A stretch of 64,000 nucleotides of DNA, from the NCBI RefSeq assembly GCF_963259705.1, contig NC_081841.1:34127358-34191357 (forward strand), read 5' to 3'. Below the pieces are notes generated by a model, which saw nothing but the letters and a program-made list of their open reading frames with translations, searched no databases and was not told where the DNA came from. The position numbers and the translations under genes are program-made. This stretch comes from Myotis daubentonii (Eukaryota > Chordata > Mammalia > Chiroptera > Vespertilionidae). This document shows positions 36,165 through 47,822 of the stretch, piece by piece (within the stretch, counting starts at the first letter, position 1; every line of letters starts with the position of its first letter).

Positions 36165-36290
36165 CTACTAGAATATATGCTTCATTCAAGCATAGATTTT
36201 TGTCTATTTATTCTGCTGTTATATATGCAATGCCTAAAGAAGTGCTTGGCAGACAGTAGGTGCTAAATAAATATTTGTGTGATAAGTAGT
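36165..36290 (+). mobile_element. L2 LINE 3' end
   Basis: TAGAATATATGCTTCATTCA, GATTTTTGTCTATTTATTCT, AAGTGCTTGGCAGACAGTAG and GTGCTAAATAAATATTTGTG match the L2 3' terminus in order. Confidence 0.78.
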
Positions 36291-36399
36291 CTAGGAAGGC
36301 TCTTAGGCTCTGACTCATCCAAATGCAGAAATAGTGGGTTCATTCACAAAGATATAGAAACAAAATTAAGAAAAGATTTTGGTTGAAGTGGGAAAAATA

Positions 36400-36960
36400 A
36401 TATCAATTATGAATTATGAACTTGACGTGATTGTGATACTTCAAGTGCAGATGTTTAGTAAGCAGTTGTAATAAATGAGTTTATGGGCTAAAGATAAAAA
36501 ATTGGTGACTAGCAGTTAGATGGTAGTCTAAGCCATTGATTTCAAGGAAATTACTCAAGGATATTTGACAAAGTAAGAAGATAAAGTCAAACACAATCTA
36601 CACAATAATCTTCATTTAAGGGATGGGCAGGGGAAGAAGAGACTGTAAAGAGGATTAAGGTAGGGTAGCTAGAAAGATGGAGAAAAAGCCATTTACCACT
36701 GTCTCAAAATCACAGCTCCAGGCATGGTAACTGAGAGGATATGGGGTGTTGGCTGGGACAGAGTTGTGGAGAGGCTGGTGGTAAAGGCAAGATTTCAATG
36801 AGAAAAAAGGAAGTTTTCAAACAAAAAAAAAATCACCACAGCAAAGACCTTGTTTTAGGAAGATAGCATGGTAATTGCATGAGAGGTGAATTTAAAGAGA
36901 TTTCAGAAGGAAGACCATTTGTAAAGCAATGTACTGAAGTGAGATGGAGAGTCTGTGGAA
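36400..36960 (-). mobile_element. Probable L2 LINE fossil
   Basis: TACTTCAAGTGCAGATGTTT, AGTAAGCAGTTGTAATAAAT and AGATGGTAGTCTAAGCCATT follow the order of antisense L2 text. Strongly diverged, with approximate ends. Confidence 0.45.
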
Positions 36961-38199
36961 AAATGCTGTCACTGGGATAGCAAGGAAAATTTGCAAAACT
37001 TCACATAGAAAATATCATATAACTTATTAATGTATTAAATGTAAAGGTCAAAAGAGATTGAGAACTAAAAAGAGATTCCATGTTTAAAGACTTGGCAGAT
37101 GGAAAAAAATTGAGATATTAATAGCAATGAGAAAGTTAGGAATGAGACCTGACTGAAGGGGGAGAGAGGGACATTCTAATTCACAGAGTACTTTTGTTCT
37201 TATTTAGTTTCCTATTCCAAGTGTTAGAGATACCTGCGAAGGTGTACATAATGAATCTATAATTCATGAAAAAGAAATCCCACACAGTTGCTGGAATTTT
37301 TATCAAAATTAGATATGCTGACTTAATGAGCTAGCATATCATCTATCATTTATTTGGGTGTTATTGGAAAAATCACAGCCATAGTTTCAGCTGCATAATC
37401 ATAATTGAGGAAAAGTTCCCTTTGATATATTTGTGAAAACTAGTTACTTGGTCATGATGCTATCATGGAGATGAGGATGATGATGAAGAGGAGGAGGAGG
37501 AGGAAGAGTGTGTGTTTTAAAGAAAGTTTGGTTGTGACAGCTGTGTCCTGAGGGCATCAGATTAGTTGCTTGGTATTTGAAAAGCAACTCCTTCTTCCTG
37601 AACTGCTCAAACAGCAAAACACAATATACTTTCCAGCTACCGCTATGCCCTCAAGCTTGGGTTGGAAGTCAAAAAGGAAAGCATCTCATTGAAGTTCTTT
37701 TTAATTAGGACTGCAGAGAACCAATTTCTCTCTTTGTTAAAAAAAAAAAAAAGTATGATTTCACAGGATTTGAGGAAAGAGGTGAAAAATAAGCCTACTG
37801 TTTCTCAAGACCACATACAATATATACAACCATAATACCATTTGGTACATATCCCTCTATACTTTATTCTTAATCATAAAAAAGCTTTGAAGAAGCGAGG
37901 AAATGGTCTCACCTCATTGAATTCATTAACAAATATTCAAACATTTAAAACCCTTAGTTTTCCTCTATCACTGAAAGGCTTTCTTTCAACTGATTTGTTT
38001 CCCAACAAACAGGTATACTTTTTATGCTGTGGAAATCTTATCTAGAACCTTTGTGAATGTCTTCAAACTTCCCTTAATATACTATGTACATAAATAAAAA
38101 TGTGAGTTGTCATATGTCTTGGGTAAAACTAGTTTTTTGGGGAGTTCAAATACTTTTTATGGTCATTAATTTGTTAAACATATATGACAGCATTTCATG
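36961..38199. other. Unassigned DNA with a GAG-rich tract
   Basis: A GAGGATGATGATGAAGAGG stretch continuing as GGA repeats lies at about 37472-37507, and an A14 run near 37740. Nothing else recognised. Confidence 0.4.
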
Positions 38200-39170
38200 A
38201 CACTGATTAAAGAGGTCTTTTTGTCTATTTATTACCAATCCAGCGTGACTTGCGTGCACATTTTATGAGTTTTTATCTGGTGGATTTTCACTGCCTTGAG
38301 CAAAAGTCCTTTGACAGCTCTCTCAGAGGGATGCCCCAGAAAGAAAGCGCTAAGCTGTATGTCTTAGCCAGCCTTGCTCTGCAACAGACCTGCTTATTCT
38401 TTCTGTGCCCTGGATTCCTTACCCGTGAAACAGAGACACTTTTCCCCTGTACCAAACTGACAATTTTGAAATAAAAAATTACAGGGCATCACCTTTAAAG
38501 TGTCTCAACAAAGGCCGTAAGTGGATATGTGAACATTGCTTTTCTACTAAAACAAATACATTCAATATATTGCTGCTGCTACAGTTGTGTTGCTTTGTCT
38601 AAATCACCCTACATTTGGCAAAGGTTTTCGAACATGTCAACCTACTAGAATAAATACCACAAGACAGGATCGCACTGCATTATTTGGTAAGACTTGGTTA
38701 CAAAATTGAGCCCAGAAAGCCCAATGAAGGAGCTTAGTGCAGCTCAGCTCCAGCATAGAGAAAAAAAACAAACCTGTAATCATATCTAATTAATGTTAAA
38801 ATAATGTTTCCCTTTGAAAAGTTTAATTAAATTAGCTCTGCTTTATCACATAAACATTCTTGATGTAGAGCACACGGCAGAGCTTGAAGACTCTGATGAG
38901 TTAAATGGTGCAAAGTGTTCTCGTGCCCTGTGTGGGGCAGACCTGACATGGAGGGGCTGTTAGCAGATGTCTGGACCATCGGTGGAGCCAGGATGCTTGT
39001 TCCAAACAGCATGCTGTCATTTCAACCTCTGTTGCTTCTACCAAACCTCCCATTGAGCTTTCAATTTAACAGTATCACAAGCAGACAAAGAGATTTCATA
39101 CAAGGTGCCCTTCGGTTCAGAGACGAATTCATTTAAACTTGTCTAACCTCTTATAACGTGTTACTTATTG
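38200..39170. other. Candidate conserved non-coding block
   Basis: About 1 kb without transposon remnants or microsatellites, with intact-looking unique text and clustered ATTA/TAAT cores (AATCATATCTAATTAATGTT and AGTTTAATTAAATTAGCTCT near 38780-38838). It is bounded on the far side by AC repeats and hAT elements. A regulatory role is inference only. Opposing short frames at 38827-39136 have no recognised domain. Confidence 0.35.
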
Positions 39171-39754
39171 TTGCCAGCCTGTGTGTGTCCCCTGGCAATG
39201 AGCTACCTGTCCTGGGAGAAGGAAGGAGTGCCCTTGGGTTTGATAAAGCAAGACCAGATTTACGGGCACACTTATAGGATGCTTCTCTCAAGACTGAGGC
39301 AAATTTAATTAACCTTATTACAAATAGGGTTTCTTGATGGTTACATCACAATTTGGTCTTACTTGGCCGACTGCTGTTTCAAAGTAATATAGGCTTTCTG
39401 AAATAGTGTCCCAGAAGAGCTCAGGCTATTGGAATAACTACACTTATCCTGGTCATGACCAGGACATCTAGGATCCTTTTCTCACACATGTATAGGTTAA
39501 CACATCTTCTTCCCTGCACCACTGTGACCTTACCTTTCTCTTCCACACCTCACTGAAGTCATGGCAAGAAGGGACTTTAAATGAAAGTGACTCTAAGACA
39601 TTAAACATACAAAAAAGTTCTGATATGGAAATCAATGCAAGCCTAATTGCTGCCCTAAATTCTTATCAGAGAGATCATCCTGGTCCATGAGAAGTACAAG
39701 GGATTTTATTACTTTCAAAGCACTAGTCAGGCCCTTGAAAAATAAAATGGTGTC

Positions 39755-39758
<4 letters not shown>

Positions 39759-39798
<40 letters not shown>

Positions 39799-39804
39799 GC
39801 ACAC
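39759..39804. repeat. (AC)n microsatellite
   Basis: About 22 AC units ending in a GCGC-containing variant. Confidence 0.96.
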
Positions 39805-39839
39805 CTAAATGTGTGTTTATCTCCACAGTACCTTTACCT

Positions 39840-40053
39840 CCTTAGTCCAGTGGTCAGTCAGCAAATTCATTAGTCAACGGAACCAAATATCAACAGTACA
39901 ACGATTGAAATGTCTTTTGAGAGCCAAATTTTTTAAACTTAAACTATATAGGTAGGTACATTGTTATTAACTTAATTAGGGTACTCCTAAGGCTTAGGAA
40001 GAGCCACACTCAAGGGGCCAAAGAGCCACAGTTTGCCGACCATGGCCCTAGTC
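39840..40053 (+). mobile_element. Non-autonomous hAT with 8-bp target duplication
   Basis: The body is 39848-40045 (198 bp). The left end CAGTGGTCAGTCAGCAAA and right end GTTTGCCGACCATGG are inverted repeats. Internal motifs are TTTTGAGAGCCAAATTTTTT and AAGAGCCACACTCAAGGGGC followed by CAAAGAGCCACA. Duplications are CCTTAGTC (39840-39847) and CCCTAGTC (40046-40053), 7 of 8 matching. A GAGCC-rich bat hAT; no transposase. Confidence 0.9.
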
Positions 40054-40823
40054 TCTGACACCCTCAGTCACTGGAAGTAAATTAGGGGATTAGGAAGAAA
40101 CAGTCAGCCTACCAGACTAATACTCAACACATGCCCAGAAAGCCCAAACTCTACTTTAACTTGTTTTCCTTTATGCAAGCAACTCAAGTGAGCTTTCTTC
40201 TAGATTTCCCTGGTAAATGAGGAGAAGGTAGTAACTTCTGCCCCAGCCAAGAGCAGCTCCCAAGTTTCCATCTGATCTCAAAAGAAACAGGTATCCTTTT
40301 GCCTCTAGCTGATACTAGCCTGTGGATACATCTCTAAAGTGTAAGCCCTTGAGGGGTATTCCTATCTAGATTGCAAGACTTTTGATGGTTGCAAGAAGCC
40401 CCAGGCCTAATCAGCCCTGTAGAGGGCCTATTATTGACATGAGAATTTTTATTCCAAATAGATGGCTTTTGTGGCAGGAGAGGAGGAGGACCAATGAAAG
40501 CACCGAGGCTCATTAAACAACAGGGATTTTAAAGTGTCACTGCCCCTTCTGGGAGTTGCACAGCTATTGTAGAGAGATCTGGTCAACTAAACAGCTGGCT
40601 GATACCCCTTTGAAAGGGCAAAAGAAAAAAAATGTGTAAACAATTTAGGTGCAAAGAAACATTAGCCTAATAATACAGTCAATGGGATCTTGGGAGGCAT
40701 TAAAAAATATGTATGAAGAGATTACAACAGAAACATGCTTATGCTTTAATGTCAAGTGGGGGAAAAAGAATACAAAAATGTACATATAAATGATAAAATA
40801 TTTGGATGGGAAAAAACACATTT
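40054..40823. other. Unassigned DNA
   Basis: Nothing recognised. Confidence 0.4.
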
Positions 40824-41419
40824 CAGAGGCCCAGTGCACAAAATTCGTGCACTTGAGGGGGGGGGTCCCTCAGCCCTTCCTGCACCCTCTCACTGTCCGG
40901 GAGCCTTTGGGGCAGTGATGGCGAACCTTTTGAGCTCAGCGTGTCAGCATTTTGAAAAACCCTAACTTAACTCTGGTGCCGTGTCACGTATAGAAATGTT
41001 TTGATATTTGCAACCATAGTAAAACAAAGACTTATATTTTTGATATTTATTTTATATATATTTAAATGCCATTTAACAAAGAAAAATCAACCAAAAGAAT
41101 GAGTTCGCGTGTCACCTCTGACACGCGTGTCATAGGTTCGCCATCACTACCTTGGGGGATGTCCGACTGATGGCTTATGCTGGCAATTGGACAGCCTTAG
41201 CACTGCCATGAAGGCAGGAGAGGCTTCCACCACCGCCACTGTGCTCACCAGCCTTGAGCCCCACTTCTAGCAAAGTGGCGCTCCCCCTGTGGGAGCACAC
41301 TGATCACCAGGGGGCAGCTCCTGCATTGAGCGTTTTCCCCCTTGTGGTCAGTGAGTATCATAGTGACTGGTCATTCCACTGTTCGGTCGATTTGCATATT
41401 AGCCTTTTATTATATAGGA
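40824..41419 (-). mobile_element. HeliBat-type Helitron split by a hAT
   Basis: On the minus strand it starts TCCTATATAATAAAAGGC and ends with the perfect hairpin text GTGCACGAATTTTGTGCAC and a slightly eroded CTAG (plus strand CAGAGGCCCAGTGCAC). The body carries ATTTGCATATTAGCC, GATCACCAGGGGGCAGCTC and GTCCCTCAGCCC. The hAT at 40913-41149 interrupts it. Without that insert it is about 350 bp and non-autonomous. Confidence 0.95.
40905..41157 (-). mobile_element. Non-autonomous hAT inserted in a Helitron
   Basis: The body is 40913-41149 (237 bp), with ends CAGTGATGGCGAACC and AGGTTCGCCATCACT. It is the same family as the copy at 32140-32374 but in opposite orientation. Duplications are CTTTGGGG (40905-40912) and CCTTGGGG (41150-41157), with one mismatch. 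Joining across one duplication restores the HeliBat body. Confidence 0.94.
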
Positions 41420-43089
41420 TGGGGGTGAGGTAAAATGCATTTTTGTTTCCCTTCTTTCTTTTGCCCTGATTTTTTAAAATAATTTATAATCATATGATAA
41501 TTATGATTAGTACATGGCACTATCATAATAATGTGTTATTTTTATATCAAAAATGAATATAAATTTTATTATGAAAGTAGGAAAATGTGTAAAACATCCA
41601 AAGTTAGTTGTGTAAGTCTTATGCCTTATAATCAAGAACAAATTTGTATTATTAAAAAATTTGGAATATTTTAACCTTTTTTTATTTGACCCCCTGTTCA
41701 GCACTAAGAACTTGAAATTGAATATAAATAGAGCATGTTCCCCTGGAGAATGGTACTGTTGTGCTCTCAGCATTGCACAGAGGGATCGCCTCATGCTGAA
41801 GGCCCCCTATGAATATCTGAAGAATAAACATAATGAACAGTCCAGATACATGTTCTTTCTAAGAGTTTCTTACAGATCAATTAGATATAGGTCAACCCTA
41901 TATAAATAAGATAGGAGAATTTAGTCAGCCATATCCTATTTATTGGTCATGGGGGAATAGTAAAAATATACTCATAATATTTAAGATAGAGCAGAAATAT
42001 CTCCATTAGATTTTGTTTTCTTCACTTATCATTTGTTTGTTAAAGTATTTGAGTATTTTGAAAGACCTTCCAAAGTTATTTATTATCTAACTCTCTACTT
42101 TTTGGAGATTGCTTCCGTGGTGCTACTATCATGACATACAACTATTTTTGCAGATATGAAAAACTTTTGGGTTCAGAGGTGCAGAAAATAAGACTTGCAA
42201 TCTAAGGCCACTTTCTGCTCATATGGTGGCCTCCATGCTAAAAAGACATCTTCCCTTGTACCTACCATGTCAAGGTCTCTTCATTTACTGTCTAAAATAC
42301 TATGAGTAAGGTACTCACTTAGGTTAACTCCTGTTAAAAACAAAACATAAAGTTATGCACAAATTTGAATCCATTTCTTCTCAATGCTTTGCTGGGCTAA
42401 GCTAAGAAAAGTAGACTTTCATTTAGACGTGGAAAAAATAGACCATTGAGCATGAGAAAGGAGGATGGGCCTGATACGGGCCCTGGATGGCAGCTATAGG
42501 GTATCAGGTACTTCAAAAGGCTTGGAACGAGCAGCAGCAGGAGGTGAAAGTCAATGTAGAAAGAGGGGAAAAACACAACAAAGGCAGATGCTTCTATTTT
42601 GAAATTCTGTTTATGAGCATTATAGGTGCTCAGACCAGACCCTCTCTTTTGTGGTTCTGAGAACCTCACAACCACCTTTCATGGGCGTTGTTTCTCCTAC
42701 TGGGCAACTGCAAGTCTTCATCTGAGGCCCCGGTTAGGCTTCTGCGGCATCCTGAATTGTAGGAGCAGGCAGCTGGAAGTGACTGGCAGTATGTGCCTTA
42801 CCCACTTATGCCCGGCCCTGTAGGCTTAAATCAGTGAATGCCTGGTCACTGTGGAAGGCCAGCTCTTTTGCCTTCAGATGATAAAATTTCTAAGGAGTAA
42901 TTTATATTCCAAGTCCCCTCATAAGGCAAGGTCAGGACTTCTCCTGAAATCACACCAGCTTGGCTTCCTTGTCCTGCATCCCCCACGCCCTTACTGATTT
43001 CTCCTGGGAGCACTTCCTTAATAAGTAACTTGTACATGAATCCTCGTCTGAGACCCTGCTTCTTGGAAACTATAATACTGTCTACCTTA
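41420..43089. other. Unassigned DNA
   Basis: AT-rich to about 42.3 kb and more balanced afterwards. Short opposing frames at 41507-41909 and 42397-43037 have no recognised domains. Confidence 0.4.
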
Positions 43090-43295
43090 GCCAGGCAAGC
43101 ATGGCTCAGTGTTTGAGTGTTGACTTATGAACCATGAGGTCAAGGTTCAATTCCTGTCAGGGTACATTGCAGGCTCAATCCCCAGTGTGGGGTGTGCAGG
43201 AGGCAGCCAATCAATGATTCTCTCGAATCATTGATGTTTCTATCTCTCTTGCTCTCTGAAATAAAGAAAAATATATATATTTTTTAAAAGAAAGA
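43090..43295 (+). mobile_element. Ves SINE (ATGAACC lineage)
   Basis: The head is GCCAGGCAAGCATGGCTCAG with signature TTATGAACCATGAGGTCAAG and B-box region GGTTCAATTCC. A shortened middle is followed by GGAGGCAGCCAATCAATGAT and tail TCTGAAATAAAGAAAAATAT. Confidence 0.93.
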
Positions 43296-45713
43296 AAACA
43301 GGATACATTTCCATTTTTCCTTATTTTTTTTCCTTGTGTTCTTCCTCCTCTGCCCTCGTGTATTAATTTCTCCCTGACACCAGTTCCCAGAACTTGTACC
43401 TGGCCATTATTTCTAATGTTTGTTGTGTATATTAAAACAGTTGTACCCAGTGTAATTCTAGCAGAACTTAGCACTTAATACAATATTATGCAACTCATTT
43501 ATGTATTCATATAGCTCATCGCAAGAACAATTTCACAACTTATTTTTCTTAGATACCATAGTAAATGAGTGCAATGGCTAACCCCTTGAAAGAACAACAT
43601 AAGTTGTCCATAACAAAGAACATTTAGGATTCCGAAGATATTAAAAATATTTTATACATGGACTTCAAAATCTATCCATGGACTAGTTCATTAGCAAAGG
43701 TGAAATCTGGGGGGAAATGGGTTTGGAAATAATGCTGTTTAGTCACATGAAATAAGAGATATACTGGTATGATAACAGTAGCCAATTTCTCTGCAGTGTT
43801 CCAAGTTCCAAGATGTATTCTATCTTATGCTTTTCCTTGATGATTACAACATTTTTCTCATTAACATCTTTGCTTCTTTTTGATTAATCTAATGACACTT
43901 TACTTTCTTTCTCATTTCCATTTTTTCATCTCCAGTGTTCTCTTTCCGTTTGTATTTTGGTGGACTTTCATTTCAGTTTCACATTCTATTTGGTCTCTAT
44001 TTTTGTTTCATTGGCATTTCTGTGGTATTTTAGCATTCTTACACACAGTCAAAGAGTTTTAAACTTCTTAAAATGTGCAAAAATTTGATTAAGTAAATAT
44101 AAATTCAAACCAATAAAATTCTTCATTCAACTAAATGCTTAGAATTGCATACAATTATTATAACACATTTAACTATGGCACTAAGTTCAAAATATATTTA
44201 ACATTACATACTGTAGAAATTATAAGCTTAATTAAAATAATAACTAAACATATGCATGGAAATAAATACACTAACTTTCTTCTCATCTTTCAGTGCCAAC
44301 AGGTATAATTTAACAGGCATAAATTTTTCATTTAATCTCTAAGTGCTTACTAGTCCACTAATTGATTAGTTTAATATGTCTAAGGCAAGTTTCCTAAATG
44401 TTTTAAGTAGACATCAAGATGGGATTCAGTTGGATAGAGTGCAGATGCAGTTCACAAGAGTAATCCTATAGGCAAATGTTCTCTGATCTTCAACAACAGA
44501 TTTGCAGATGAATTCTTGTTAGATGACCTGTCCTGAGAGAAACCTAATAAACACTACTTTTTTATTATGCAGATGAAGAAATTAGTCAGCTAAGCCATTC
44601 CCCTTGAACCCATACGTCACATAAAATGAGTATCAATATTTACTAGATTAAAAAGCCTACTTAACATAGGAGCAATAAATAGAGTAATAATACTGCAATG
44701 TACATGGGTTCCAGCATCCATCAACCATATTTCCCCTCTTTTTTATACACTTTTGTTTGTGTTCTATATAATAATTTTGAATGTTCCCCAATAAGATCGT
44801 ACATGTAATTTTTTTAGCATTTACTTATTCAGAAAAGCTTACTTATTTTTCTTTTGTTCCTTAAAAAGGAGAATTTTTAAGACTCGGGTTAAAGGTGAAC
44901 TAGTTATTAAAGCAAAGACAGTTTTATCAAGGTCAGTTTTTCAAAAGAAAAATCCAACACATTTTAAAAACCAAAACCTTTCAAATGATTTTACTAAATT
45001 AATTAGCATGTAGGTCACAATAAAACTTCCATAAAAGGGGGCAAAAAGGCAGCATAGGTCATTGCTGTATACCACAATAGCTAGCGCAATGAAAATGTTT
45101 ACTTAATGAAACAAAAGTCCTTGATCCAAACCATTAGTACTGCATTCTAAAATTTCAGAAATATTTTCTATCCAGAGAAATATTTTGTAGAATAAATCAA
45201 ACTGAATTATTGTTGCCCAAGAAGTAACAGGAATAATTCAAATTTACCCAGAATGAATATGTATTTGAAAAATGTATTGAATTTATAAAATTGCATTGAT
45301 AGACTTTCATAACTTCCTAAATGGGTCAGATCACATTAATATTTATGTCATGAAATGTAGCTTTGAGGTGTGGACAATAATTTAATGAGATTTTTTAAAA
45401 ACATACTTTAAACAAAAATGAGCTATTACCCTTCAAAGCAGTTCCCTTGGAAAAACAAACTAATCCCAGTAATTCCATTGTTCTGTTGGTTTTGGAGTTG
45501 TCTTTCAGAAACTACTATATATTCTTTGGGATCATCTCAATAACCAAACTCCTCTGATGGCATATATAGTTTTTGAGACTCTGAAGGCATTTTATGTTTG
45601 TTTTTGTCCACTGAATTGAGTGAAAGCACTTAAGTAACATTTGGTTAAATATTTTAGATGTTCCTATGGAACATTAAGGTTGTTTTTTACATAACTTCAA
45701 AATCATTCAGAAA
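43296..45713. other. AT-rich DNA, nothing recognised
   Basis: About 2.4 kb of AT-rich, repeat-poor sequence. No element ends or gene structure were seen. Some of it could be conserved regulatory DNA, but nothing in the text decides this. Confidence 0.4.
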
Positions 45714-46220
45714 TCTATATATATAAAAGCCTAAAGGACCAGGAGACCGGACAGCCAGACGGCAGGACAACCAGCCAGTAGCTATGATGCACATTGACAA
45801 CCAGGGGCCAGACGCTCAATGCAGGAGCTGCCCCCTGGTGGTCAGTGCGCTCCCATAGTGGGAGCGCCGCTCAGCTGACAGACCAACACCAGATGCCAGG
45901 TTCACGGCTGGCAAGTGCAACTGTGGTTGCATGAGCCTCTCCCAAAGACACTCCCCCTGTGCATCTGAGCAGCAGCAGCAGGCACAGTGGGGCCAGGATG
46001 AGCAGGAGTGGCACGGCGACCAGCCCAGGCTTGGGCTCCTCCTCAGCCACCTGCCGCTTTACACACTACTTCGTACTATGCAGGATTGACGTGGACAGTG
46101 GGCTGGAGCCCAATGAGCTGGCGGGTAAGGCCAGGCTGCAGCAATGCGGAGGTCCACTGACCACCACAGGCGAGGCCGAGGGACTCTACTGGTGCGCGAA
46201 TCATTGTACCAGGCCTCTAG
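45714..46220 (+). mobile_element. HeliBat-type Helitron carrying a captured host exon
   Basis: It starts TCTATATATATAAAAGCC, exactly the HeliBat 5' end, after a host A. It ends CCAGGCCTCTAG before a host T, preceded by a degraded hairpin (GGTGCGCGAATCATTGTACC). The 5' third is ordinary HeliBat body (CAGCCAGTAGCTATGATGCA, GCAGGAGCTGCCCCCTGGTG). From about 45951 the text changes to a GC-rich stretch that is not HeliBat-like and contains the DENND5B-like exon described separately. It is non-autonomous, 507 bp long, in head orientation relative to the host plus strand. Confidence 0.95.
45951..46200 (+). pseudogene. DENND5B: Captured DENND5B exon 1 fragment (leader, start codon, splice donor)
   Basis: Reading from ATG at 45998, 42 codons are open to a splice-donor-like GG|GTAAGG at 46124/46125. 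The peptide begins MSRSGTATSPGLGSSSATC and continues RFTHYFVLCRIDVDSG then LEPNELAG. This closely resembles the N-terminus I remember for DENND5B, a DENN-domain Rab GEF/effector protein (CRFAHYFVLCGIDADSG, LEPDELAG), more than its paralogue DENND5A. GC-rich text upstream could be 5' UTR, and the text after the donor could be the start of intron 1. The fragment lies wholly inside Helitron termini, so it is a transduplicate, not the gene. Substitutions such as G to R and D to N suggest no constraint. An open frame runs on past the donor into Helitron sequence but is not evidence of function. Confidence 0.82.
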
Positions 46221-46235
46221 TTAAATATAAAATAA

Positions 46236-46438
46236 CTAGAGGCCCGGTGCATGAAATTCATGCAAGGGGTTCAGCCTTTGCAGCCCCGGCTACCACCTCG
46301 GCCCGCACATCAGCCCCGGCTGCCTCACGGCCCTGCCCCCTGCCCACTGGTCATAATGGAAGGTCATCCCAGAAGGTCATTCTAGAAGGTCATTCTGCAT
46401 CTTGTCTAATTAGCATATTAGCTCTTTATTACATAGTA
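46236..46438 (-). mobile_element. HeliBat-type Helitron, convergent with its neighbour
   Basis: The minus-strand 3' end is CTAG (plus strand CTAGAGGCCCGGTGCATGAA) with palindrome GCATGAAATTCATGC, and the 5' end is near 46438 (plus strand CTCTTTATTACATAGTA). The interior includes CAGCCCCGGCTACCACCTCG and three GGAAGGTCATT-like units (TCATAATGGAAGGTCATCCC, AGAAGGTCATTCTAG). It is 203 bp and non-autonomous. Its 3' end faces the 3' end of the Helitron ending at 46220, with 15 bp between them. Confidence 0.92.
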
Positions 46439-47577
46439 TATTTTCAAAATTACTTTAACAGTACACTTCATAGATGTAAGTAATAATCTTGAAAAATGAC
46501 ATTCATTTGAAGGAATGTGTTGTGGCTATGAAATCATTCTTAGGTATAACACAAGAACATAGAGATTTGTAAAACATTGTTATCACTTATTATATCTGAT
46601 TCTGTAACTTCTGGAACTTTATTTCATTTACTCATTTACCCATTCACCCATCCATCAATCCATTTAACTATTCATTCATTTATTAATCAAACATTTAGTA
46701 AACGATTATAATGTGTCAGGCCAAATCCAAGGGCACAAGATGAGTAAGACCTAAGTCCCTATTTCTCTTCTGTGTCCTTAAATCTCCCCCATAAACACTG
46801 CAAATTCAATTATCTAATCCTAAATAGAAAATTGCTTAAAACACTTTAAATCCTAAGGGAAACATTTATTTTCTAACGAAAGCATATTCTACAAGAAAAT
46901 ACTCAATGAATTTACTGGCCCTGAGATTCTTGTGTTTCCCTATTCCTGCTAACACCTAGAGTAACCTATCACTCAGTTTTAAAACTCAATAAATTTCCTG
47001 GGATAAACTATTATTCTCTAATCCTAATTTTAGAAGATGTCATATGTTAATAAAAAACAAACTCATACTATCAGTTTATTTTAAGGAACAGATTCCAGAG
47101 AATATTCTGGGATCAGTATTATTCAAACTAACACTCTACTCATTCAACACTTACATCTAAGTAATTGACAAGGTGAATAATTATGCAGAAACACGATGTT
47201 GACAGACTGCAAATATCTGTAATCCTTATGGATGTAAACATTATTCTGGACAGAAAATTATAATCTCTACATGTTTTCAACAACAGATAATTTACAAATT
47301 AAATATTTAATATTTTTATAATTTTATTTTATAATAAAATATTTTAACAGGATATACCTTTAAGAAAAGCATCCTGCCCCTGGGTACCTAAAACCCAGTA
47401 TATTGTTAAATAATCAAAACTTTAATATAAATAACCATTACATCTAGAAAAGTATAAGCAAAAATCTACTGATTATTTCTCTAGACTTTGCTCTTTAAGC
47501 CAAGAGACAAAAATTAAACATCTAGTCTTCAACTTTACATGGCACTAGTTTCTCTAATATGAACATGGTGAAATGAT
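46439..47577. other. AT-rich DNA with a probable L2 3' end
   Basis: At about 46670-46760 the text (TTCATTTATTAATCAAACAT, TTATAATGTGTCAGGCCAAA, ACAAGATGAGTAAGACCTAA) looks like an antisense L2 3' end, with ATTC/CATC-rich sequence in front. The rest is AT-rich and unassigned. Confidence 0.45.
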
Positions 47578-47822
47578 AAAAATGTCAAAGTTGCCCTGAC
47601 TGGTTTGGCTCAGTGGATAGAGCGTCGGCCTGCGGACTCAAGGGTCCCAGGTTCGATTCCGGTCAAGGGCATGTACCTTGGTTGCGGGCACATATCCAGT
47701 GGGGAGTGTGCAGGAGGCAGCTGATCGATGTTTCTCTCTCATCGATGTTTCTAGCTCTCTATCCCTCTCCCTTCCTCTCTGTAAAAAATCAATAAAATAC
47801 ATATTTAAAAAATGTCAAAATT
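47578..47822 (+). mobile_element. Ves SINE, near consensus, with target duplication
   Basis: The body is 47593-47807, with head GCCCTGACTGGTTTGGCTC, intact A-box side and B-box region AGGTTCGATTCC, two ATCGATGTTTCT motifs and tail AAAAAATCAATAAAATACAT. Duplications AAAAATGTCAAAGTT and AAAAATGTCAAAATT differ at one base (47578-47592 and 47808-47822). Confidence 0.96.
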
